Of a DNA stretch of 64,000 nt, positions 51,136 to 61,666 are shown piece after piece (positions within the stretch are counted from its first letter, which is position 1; every line of letters begins with the position of its first letter). The translations under genes were made by a program, and so were the position numbers. Under the pieces are notes generated by a model. The model saw only the letters and a list, made by a program, of their open reading frames with translations, made no database searches and was not told the origin of the DNA. The stretch comes from Auanema rhodensis (Eukaryota; Nematoda; Chromadorea; Rhabditida; Rhabditidae). Location: NCBI GenBank assembly GCA_964057225.1, contig OZ059895.1:23384688-23448687 (forward strand), written 5' to 3'.

Positions 51136-53241
51136 TTTTTAAGCTGCGTCGATCTGTTTTATCAGATTTGCGCTAGCTTAAAAATGCACCGAGATATCAA
51201 CTGATATAAGTTCACACTTATATCCTCGATTTTCACCCTGAAGAATTAATTTTTTCGTTGAATAACAATGTCCATCGTCTTTGCCTTGAAAAAAGAAATC
51301 TAAAAACATCTACTTTTTGCTAAATTATTTTGAAATTTTTCGAAAAAATTTTTGTCAAAATGTTTTTAGAAGCAATGTTGAGTGTACATGGAAACTCAAC
51401 ATACACTAATGCATCATTTTTCAAACGATCATAACTAATTTTTGTATTAAGCGTTTCTCAATGTAGTATAGTGCATTCGATGCGGATTTTTAAGCTGCAA
51501 TGATCTGTGTTATCAGATTTGCGCTAGCTTAAAAATGCACCGAGATATCAACTGATATAAGTTCACACTTATATCCTCGATTTTCACCCTGAAGAATTAA
51601 TTTTTTCGTTGAATAACAATGTCCATCGTCTTTGCCTTGAAAAAAGAAATCTAAAAACATCTACTTTTTGCTAAATTATTTTGAAATTTTTCGAAAAAAT
51701 TTTTGTCAAAATGTTTTTGGAAGCAATGTTGAGTGTACATGGAAACTCAACATACACTAATGCATCATTTTTCAAACGATCATAACTAATTTTTGTATTA
51801 AGCGTTTCTCAATGTAGTATAGTGCATTCGATGCAGATTTTTAAGCTGCGTCGATCTGTGTTATCAGATTTGCGCTAGCTTAAAAATGCACCGAGATATC
51901 AACTGATATATGTTCACACTTATATCCTCGATTTTCACCCTGAAGAATTAATTTTTTCGTTGAATAACAATGTCCATCGTCTTTGCCTTGAAAAAAGAAA
52001 TCTAAAAACATCTACTTTTTGCTAAATTATTTTGAAATTTTTCGAAAAAATTTTTGTCAAAATGTTTTTGGAAGCAATGTTGAGTGTACATGGAAACTCA
52101 ACATACACTAATGCATCATTTTTCAAACGATCATAACTAATTTTTGTATTAAGCGTTTCTCAATGTAGTATAGTGCATTCGATGCGGATTTTTAAGCTGC
52201 GTCGATCTGTGTTATCAGATTTGCGCTAGCTTAAAAATGCACCGAGATATCAACTGATATATGTTCACACTTATATCCTCGATTTTCACCCTGAAGAATT
52301 AATTTTTTCGTTGAATAACAATGTCCATCGTCTTTGCCTTGAAAAAAGAAATCTAAAAACATCTACTTTTTGCTAAATTATTTTGAAATTTTTCGAAAAA
52401 ATTTTTGTCAAAATGTTTTTGGAAGCAATGTTGAGTGTACATGGAAACTCAACATACACTAATGCATCATTTTTCAAACGATCATAACTAATTTTTGTAT
52501 TAAGCGTTTCTCAATGTAGTATAGTGCATTCGATGCGGATTTTTAAGCTGCGTCGATCTGTGTTATCAGATTTGCGCTAGCTTAAAAATGCACCGAGATA
52601 TCAACTGATATAAGTTCACACTTATATCCTCGATTTTCACCCTGAAGAAATAATTTTTTCGTTGAATAACAATGTCCATCGTCTTTGCCTTAAAAAAACA
52701 AATCTAAAAACATCTACTTTTTGCTAAATTATTTTGAAATTTTTCGAAAAAATTTTTGTCAAAATGTTTTTGGAAGCAATGTTGAGTGTACATGGAAACT
52801 CAACATACACTAATGCATCATTTTTCAAACGATCATAACTAATTTTTGTATTAAGCGTTTCTCAATGTAGTATAGTGCATTCGATGCGGATTTTTAAGCT
52901 GCGTCGATCTGTGTTATCAGATTTGCGCTAGCTTAAAAATGCACCGAGATATCAACTGATATAAGTTCACACTTATATCCTCGATTTTCACCCTGAAGAA
53001 TTAATTTTTTCGTTGAATAACAATGTTCATCGTCTTTGCCTTGAGAAAAGGAATCTAAAAACATCTACTTTTTGCTAAATTATTTTGAAATTTTTCGAAA
53101 AAATTTTTGTCAAAATGTTTTTGGAAGCAATGTTGAGTGTACATGGAAACTCAACATACACTAATGCATCATTTTTCAAACGATCATAACTAATTTTTGT
53201 ATTAAGCGTTTCTCAATGTAGTATAGTGCATTCGATGCGGA
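51136..53241 (+). repeat. Units U147-U152
   Basis: U147 joins a T23 start to a b-like right part (GA, A233). U148 is c with GATGCAGA. U149 and U150 are m units, an apparent tandem pair. U151 is CA with two private changes (GAAGAAATAATT and CCTTAAAAAAACA). U152 has T137 and TTGAGAAAAGG and sits where an h unit would be expected before the i unit U153, but lacks ATTCTG. Confidence 0.75.
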
Positions 53242-56049
53242 TTTTTAAGCTGCGTCGATCTGTGTTATCAGATTTGCGCTAGCTTAAAAATGCACCGAGA
53301 TATCAACTGATATAAGTTCACACTTATATCCTCGATTTTCACCCTGAAGAATTAATTTTTTCGTTGAATAACATCGTCCATCGTCTTTGCCTTAAAAAAA
53401 GGAATCTAAAAACATCTACTTTTTGCTAAATTATCTTGAAATTTTTTGAAAAAATTTTTGTCAAAATGTTTTTGGAAGCAATGTTGAGTGTACATGGAAA
53501 CTCAACATACACTAATGCATCATTTTTCAAACGATCATAACTAATTTTTGTATTGAGCGTTTCTCAATGTAGTATAGTGCATTCGATGCGGATTTTTAAG
53601 CTGCGTCGATCTGTTTTATCAGATTTGCGCTAGCTTAAAAATGCACCGAGATATCAACTGATATAAGTTCACACTTATATCCTCGATTTTCACCCTGAAG
53701 AATTAATTTTTTCGTTGAATAACAATGTCCATCGTCTTTGCCTTGAAAAAACAAATCTAAAAACATCTACTTTTTGCTAAATTATTTTGAAATTTTTCGA
53801 AAAAATTTTTGTCAAAATGTTTTTGGAAGCAATGTTGAGTGTACAGGGAAACTCAACATACACTAATGCATCATTTTTCAAACGATCATAACTAATTTTT
53901 GTATTAAGCGTTTCTCAATGTAGTATAGTGCATTCGATGCGGATTTTTAAGCTGCGTCGATCTGTTTTATCAGATTTGCGCTAGCTTAAAAATGCACCGA
54001 GATATCAACTGATATAAGTTCACACTTATATCCTCGATTTTCACCCTGAAGAATTAATTTTTTCGTTGAATAACAATGTCCATCGTCTTTGCCTTGAAAA
54101 AAGGAATCTAAAAACATCTACTTTTTGCTAAATTATTTTGAAATTTTTCGAAAAAATTTTTGTCAAAATGTTTTTGGAAGCAATGTTGAGTGTACATGGA
54201 AACTCAACATACACTAATGCATCATTTTTCAAACGATCATAACTAATTTTCGTATTAAGCGTTTCTCAATGTAGTATAGTGCATTCGATGCGAATTTTTA
54301 AGCTGCGTCGATCTGTGTTATCAGATTTGCGCTAGCTTAAAAATGCACCGAGATATCAACTGATATATGTTCACACTTATATCCTCGATTTTCACCCTGA
54401 AGAATTAATTTTTTCGTTGAATAACAATGTCCATCGTCTTTGCCTTGAAAAAAGGAATCTAAAAACATCTACTTTTTGCTAAATTATTTTGAAATTTTTC
54501 GAAAAAATTTTTGTCAAAATGTTTTTGGAAGCAATGTTGAGTGTACATGGAAACTCAACATACACTAATGCATCATTTTTCAAACGATCATAACTAATTT
54601 TTGTATTAAGCGTTTCTCAATGTAGTATAGTGCATTCGATGCGGATTTTTAAGCTGCAATGATCTGTGTTATCAGATTTGCGCTAGCTTAAAAATGCACC
54701 GAGATATCAACTGATATATGTTCACACTTATATCCTCGATTTTCACCCTGAAGAATTAATTTTTTCGTTGAATAACAATGTTCATCGTCTTTGCCTTGAA
54801 AAAAGGAATCTAAAAACATCTACTTTTTGCTAAATTATTTTGAAATTTTTCGAAAAAACTTTTGTCAAAATGTTTTTGGAAGCAATGTTGAGTGTACATG
54901 GAAACTCAACATACACTAATGCATCATTTTTCAAACGATCATAACTAATTTTTGTATTAAGCGTTTCTCAATGTAGTATAGTGCATTCGATGCAGATTTT
55001 TAAGCTGCGTCGATCTGTGTTATCAGATTTGCGCTAGCTTAAAAATGCACCGAGATATCAACTGATATAAGTTCACACTTATATCCTCGATTTTCACCCT
55101 GAAGAATTAATTTTTTCGTTGAATAACAATGTTCATCGTCTTTGCCTTGAAAAAAGGAATCTAAAAACATCTACTTTTTGCTAAATTATTCTGAAATTTT
55201 TCGAAAAAATTTTTGTCAAAATGTTTTTGGAAGCAATGTTGAGTGTACATGGAAACTCAACATACACTAATGCATCATTTTTCAAACGATCATAACTAAT
55301 TTTTGTATTAAGCGTTTCTCAATGTAGTATAGTGCATTCGATGCGGATTTTTAAGCTGCGTCGATCTGTGTTATCAGATTTGCGCTAGCTTAAAAATGCA
55401 CCGAGATATCAACTGATATAAGTTCACACTTATATCCTCGATTTTCACCCTGAAGAATTAATTTTTTCGTTGAATAACATCGTCCATCGTCTTTGCCTTA
55501 AAAAAAGGAATCTAAAAACATCTACTTTTTGCTAAATTATCTTGAAATTTTTTGAAAAAATTTTTGTCAAAATGTTTTTGGAAGCAATGTTGAGTGTACA
55601 TGGAAACTCAACATACACTAATGCATCATTTTTCAAACGATCATAACTAATTTTTGTATTGAGCGTTTCTCAATGTAGTATAGTGCATTCGATGCGGATT
55701 TTTAAGCTGCGTCGATCTGTTTTATCAGATTTGCGCTAGCTTAAAAATGCACCGAGATATCAACTGATATAAGTTCACACTTATATCCTCGATTTTCACC
55801 CTGAAGAATTAATTTTTTCGTTGAATAACAATGTCCATCGTCTTTGCCTTGAAAAAACAAATCTAAAAACATCTACTTTTTGCTAAATTATTTTGAAATT
55901 TTTCGAAAAAATTTTTGTCAAAATGTTTTTGGAAGCAATGTTGAGTGTACATGGAAACTCAACATACACTAATGCATCATTTTTCAAACGATCATAACTA
56001 ATTTTTGTATTAAGCGTTTCTCAATGTAGTATAGTGCATTCGATGCGGA
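53242..56049 (+). repeat. Downstream copy of i k l a g h i k (U153-U160)
   Basis: The order equals U91-U97, about 21.8 kb upstream, including the A350 marker at 54293. That marker is 62 units less one base from 32532, which matches the single deleted base in U136. U154 has TACAGGGA. U157 combines AAAACTTTTG with GATGCAGA. This is a long-range copy of the 13-unit repeat core. Confidence 0.83.
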
Positions 56050-56400
56050 TTTTTAAGCTGCGTCGATCTGTTTTATCAGATTTGCGCTAGCTTAAAAATG
56101 CACCGAGATATCAACTGATATAAGTTCACACTTATATCCTCGATTTTCACCCTGAAGAATTAGTTTTTTCGTTGAATAACAATGTCCATCGTCTTTGCCT
56201 TGAAAAAAGAAATCTAAAAACATCTACTTTTTGCTAAATTATTTTGAAATTTTTCGAAAAAATTTTTGTCAAAATGTTTTTGGAAGCAATGTTGAGTGTA
56301 CATGGAAACTCAACATACACTAATGCATCATTTTTCAAACGATCATAACTAATTTTTGTATTAAGCGTTTCTCAATGTAGTATAGTGCATTCGATGCGGA
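56050..56400 (+). repeat. Unit U161, T23 with GA
   Basis: It has T23, A74 and GA with G233, plus the private GAATTAGTTTTTTC. It separates the i/k block from the five-unit repeat that follows. Confidence 0.75.
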
Positions 56401-59400
56401 TTTTTAAGCTGCGTCGTTCTGTGTTATCAGATTTGCGCTAGCTTAAAAATGCACCGAGATATCAACTGATATAAGTTCACACTTATATCCTCGATTTTCA
56501 CCCTGAAGAATTAATTTTTTCGTTGAATAACAATGTTCATCGTCTTTGCCTTGAAAAAAGGAATCTAAAAACATCTACTTTTTGCTAAATTATTTTGAAA
56601 TTTTTCGAAAAAATTTTTGTCAAAATGTTTTTAGAAGTAATGTTGAGTGTACATGGAAACTCAACATACACTAATGCATCATTTTTCAAACGATCATAAC
56701 TAATTTTTGTATTAAGCGTTTCTCAATGTAGTATAGTGCATTCGATGCGGATTTTTAAGCTGCAATGATCTGTGTTATCAGATTTGCGCTAGCTTAAAAA
56801 TGCACCGAGATATCAACTGATATAAGTTCACACTTATATCCTCGATTTTCACCCTGAAGAATTAATTTTTTCGTTGAATAACAATGTCCATCGTCTTTGC
56901 CTTGAAAAAAGAAATCTAAAAACATCTACTTTTTGCTAAATTATTTTGAAATTTTTCGAAAAAATTTTTGTCAAAATGTTTTTGGAAGCAATGTTGAGTG
57001 TACATGGAAACTCAACATACACTAATGCATCATTTTTCAAACGATCATAACTAATTTTTGTATCAAGCGTTTCTCAATGTAGTATAGTGCATTCGATGCG
57101 GATTTTTAAGCTGCGTCGATCTGTGTTATCAGATTTGCGCTAGCTTAAAAATGCACCGAGATATCAACTGATATAAGTTCACACTTATATCCTCGATTTT
57201 CACCCTGAAGAATTAATTTTTTCGTTGAATAACAATGTCCATCGTCTTTGCCTTGAAAAAAGAAATCTAAAAACATCTACTTTTTGCTAAATTATTTTGA
57301 AATTTTTCGAAAAAATTTTTGTCAAAATGTTTTTAGAAGCAATGTTGAGTGTACATGGAAACTCAACATACACTAATGCATCATTTTTCAAACGATCATA
57401 ACTAATTTTTGTATTAAGCGTTTCTCAATGTAGTATAGTGCATTCGATGCGGATTTTTAAGCTGCAATGATCTGTGTTATCAGATTTGCGCTAGCTTAAA
57501 AATGCACCGAGATATCAACTGATATAAGTTCACACTTATATCCTCGATTTTCACCCTGAAGAATTAATTTTTTCGTTGAATAACAATGTCCATCGTCTTT
57601 GCCTTGAAAAAAGAAATCTAAAAACATCTACTTTTTGCTAAATTATTTTGAAATTTTTCGAAAAAATTTTTGTCAAAATGTTTTTGGAAGCAATGTTGAG
57701 TGTACATGGAAACTCAACATACACTAATGCATCATTTTTCAAACGATCATAACTAATTTTTGTATTAAGCGTTTCTCAATGTAGTATAGTGCTTTCGATG
57801 CAGATTTTTAAGCTGCGTCGATCTGTGTTATCAGATTTGCGCTAACTTAAAAATGCACCGAGATATCAACTGATATATGTTCACACTTATATCCTCGATT
57901 TTCACCCTGAAGAATTAATTTTTTCGTTGAATAACAATGTCCATCGTCTTTGCCTTGAAAAAAGGAATCTAAAAACATCTACTTTTTGCTAAATTATTTT
58001 GAAATTTTTCGAAAAAATTTTTGTCAAAATGTTTTTGGAAGCAATGTTGAGTGTACATGGAAACTCAACATACACTAATGCATCATTTTTCAAACGATCA
58101 TAACTAATTTTTGTATTAAGCGTTTCTCAATGTAGTATAGTGCATTCGATGCGGATTTTTAAGCTGCGTCGATCTGTGTTATCAGATTTGCGCTAGCTTA
58201 AAAATGCACCGAGATATCAACTGATATAAGTTCACACTTATATCCTCGATTTTCACCCTGAAGAATTAATTTTTTCGTTGAATAACAATGTTCATCGTCT
58301 TTGCCTTGAAAAAAGGAATCTAAAAACATCTACTTTTTGCTAAATTATTTTGAAATTTTTCGAAAAAATTTTTGTCAAAATGTTTTTAGAAGTAATGTTG
58401 AGTGTACATGGAAACTCAACATACACTAATGCATCATTTTTCAAACGATCATAACTAATTTTTGTATTAAGCGTTTCTCAATGTAGTATAGTGCATTCGA
58501 TGCGGATTTTTAAGCTGCAATGATCTGTGTTATCAGATTTGCGCTAGCTTAAAAATGCACCGAGATATCAACTGATATAAGTTCACACTTATATCCTCGA
58601 TTTTCACCCTGAAGAATTAATTTTTTCGTTGAATAACAATGTCCATCGTCTTTGCCTTGAAAAAAGAAATCTAAAAACATCTACTTTTTGCTAAATTATT
58701 TTGAAATTTTTCGAAAAAATTTTTGTCAAAATGTTTTTGGAAGCAATGTTGAGTGTACATGGAAACTCAACATACACTAATGCATCATTTTTCAAACGAT
58801 CATAACTAATTTTTGTATTAAGCGTTTCTCAATGTAGTATAGTGCATTCGATGCGGATTTTTAAGCTGCGTCGATCTGTGTTATCAGATTTGCGCTAGCT
58901 TAAAAATGCACCGAGATATCAACTGATATAAGTTCACACTTATATCCTCGATTTTCACCCTGAAGAATTAATTTTTTCGTTGAATAACAATGTCCATCGT
59001 CTTTGCCTTGAAAAAAGAAATCTAAAAACATCTACTTTTTGCTAAATTATTTTGAAATTTTTCGAAAAAATTTTTGTCAAAATGTTTTTAGAAGCAATGT
59101 TGAGTGTACATGGAAACTCAACATACACTAATGCATCATTTTTCAAACGATCATAACTAATTTTTGTATTAAGCGTTTCTCAATGTAGTATAGTGCATTC
59201 GATGCGGATTTTTAAGCTGCAATGATCTGTGTTATCAGATTTGCGCTAGCTTAAAAATGCACCGAGATATCAACTGATATAAGTTCACACTTATATCCTC
59301 GATTTTCACCCTGAAGAATTAATTTTTTCGTTGAATAACAATGTCCATCGTCTTTGCCTTGAAAAAAGAAATCTAAAAACATCTACTTTTTGCTAAATTA

Positions 59401-59910
59401 TTTTGAAATTTTTCGAAAAAATTTTTGTCAAAATGTTTTTGGAAGCAATGTTGAGTGTACATGGAAACTCAACATACACTAATGCATCATTTTTCAAACG
59501 ATCATAACTAATTTTTGTATTAAGCGTTTCTCAATGTAGTATAGTGCTTTCGATGCAGATTTTTAAGCTGCGTCGATCTGTGTTATCAGATTTGCGCTAG
59601 CTTAAAAATGCACCGAGATATCAACTGATATATGTTCACACTTATATCCTCGATTTTCACCCTGAAGAATTAATTTTTTCGTTGAATAACAATGTCCATC
59701 GTCTTTGCCTTGAAAAAAGGAATCTAAAAACATCTACTTTTTGCTAAATTATTTTGAAATTTTTCGAAAAAATTTTTGTCAAAATGTTTTTGGAAGCAAT
59801 GTTGAGTGTACATGGAAACTCAACATACACTAATGCATCATTTTTCAAACGATCATAACTAATTTTTGTATTAAGCGTTTCTCAATGTAGTATAGTGCAT
59901 TCGATGCGGA
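56401..59910 (+). repeat. Five-unit repeat, two copies (U162-U166 and U167-U171)
   Basis: Each copy is 1755 bp. The order is a T137/GG/AGAAGT unit, a c unit, a GA/A233 unit, a c unit ending GCTTTCGATGCAGA, and a T74/GG unit. The double marker GCTTTC plus GCAGA occurs only in U165 and U170. U162 starts GTCGTT but U167 starts GTCGAT. U166 has GCTAACTT and U171 does not. U163 has TATCAAG. Confidence 0.87.
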
Positions 59911-61666
59911 TTTTTAAGCTGCGTCGATCTGTGTTATCAGATTTGCGCTAGCTTAAAAATGCACCGAGATATCAACTGATATAAGTTCACACTTATATCC
60001 TCGATTTTCACCCTGAAGAATTAATTTTTTCGTTGAATAACAATGTTCATCGTCTTTGCCTTGAAAAAAGGAATCTAAAAACATCTACTTTTTGCTAAAT
60101 TATTTTGAAATTTTTCGAAAAAATTTTTGTCAAAATGTTTTTGGAAGCAATGTTGAGTGTACATGGAAACTCAACATACACTAATGCATCATTTTTCAAA
60201 CGATCATAACTAATTTTTGTATTAAGCGTTTCTCAATGTAGTATAGTGCATTCGATGCGGATTTTTAAGCTGCGTCGATCTGTGTTATCAGATTTGCGCT
60301 AGCTTAAAAATGCACCGAGATATCAACTGATATAAGTTCACACTTATATCCTCGATTTTCACCCTGAAGAATTAATTTTTTCGTTGAATAACAATGTCCA
60401 TCGTCTTTGCCTTGAAAAAAGAAATCTAAAAACATCTACTTTTTGCTAAATTATTTTGAAATTTTTCGAAAAAATTTTTGTCAAAATGTTTTTGGAAGCA
60501 ATGTTGAGTGTACATGGAAACTCAACATACACTAATGCATCATTTTTCAAACGATCATAACTAATTTTTGTATTAAGCGTTTCTCAATGTAGTATAGTGC
60601 ATTCGATGCGGATTTTTAAGCTGCGTCGATCTGTGTTATCAGATTTGCGCTAGCTTAAAAATGCACCGAGATATCAACTGATATAAGTTCACACTTATAT
60701 CCTCGATTTTCACCCTGAAGAATTAATTTTTTCGTTGAATAACAATGTTCATCGTCTTTGCCTTGAAAAAAGGAATCTAAAAACATCTACTTTTTGCTAA
60801 ATTATTTTGAAATTTTTCGAAAAAATTTTTGTCAAAATGTTTTTGGAAGCAATGTTGAGTGTACATGGAAACTCAACATACACTAATGCATCATTTTTCA
60901 AACGATCATAACTAATTTTTGTATTAAGCGTTTCTCCATGTAGTATAGTGCATTCGATGCGGATTTTTAAGCTGCGTCGATCTGTGTTATCAGATTTGCG
61001 CTAGCTTAAAAATGCACCGAGATATCAACTGATATAAGTTCACACTTATATCCTCGATTTTCACCCTGAAGAATTAATTTTTTCGTTGAATAACAATGTC
61101 CATCGTCTTTGCCTTGAAAAAAGAAATCTAAAAACATCTAATTTTTTTCTAAATTATTTTGAAATTTTTCGAAAAAATTTTTGTCAAAATGTTTTTGGAA
61201 GCAATGTTGAGTGTACATGGAAACTCAACATACACTAATGCATCATTTTTCAAACGATCATAACTAATTTTTGTATTAAGCGTTTCTCAATGTAGTATAG
61301 TGCATTCGATGCGGATTTTTAAGCTGCGTCGATCTGTGTTATCAGATTTGCGCTAGCTTAAAAATGCACCGAGATATCAACTGATATAAGTTCACACTTA
61401 TATCCTCGATTTTCACCCTGAAGAATTAATTTTTTCGTTGAATAACAATGTTCATCGTCTTTGCCTTGAAAAAAGGAATCTAAAAACATCTACTTTTTGC
61501 TAAATTATTTTGAAATTTTTCGAAAAAATTTTTGTCAAAATGTTTTTGGAAGCAATGTTGAGTGTACATGGAAACTCAACATACACTAATGCATCATTTT
61601 TCAAACGATCATAACTAATTTTTGTATTAAGCGTTTCTCAATGTAGTATAGTGCATTCGATGCGGA
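59911..61666 (+). repeat. Two-unit alternation (U172-U176)
   Basis: T137/GG units (U172, U174, U176) alternate with C137/GA units (U173, U175), a 702-bp dimer pattern. U174 has TTTCTCCATG. Confidence 0.8.
60964..61315 (+). repeat. Unit U175 with a one-base insertion (352 bp)
   Basis: CTACTTTTTGCTAAA is changed to CTAATTTTTTTCTAAA near 61138-61153: C and G flanking the T run are lost and the run is lengthened, for a net gain of one base. Confidence 0.9.
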
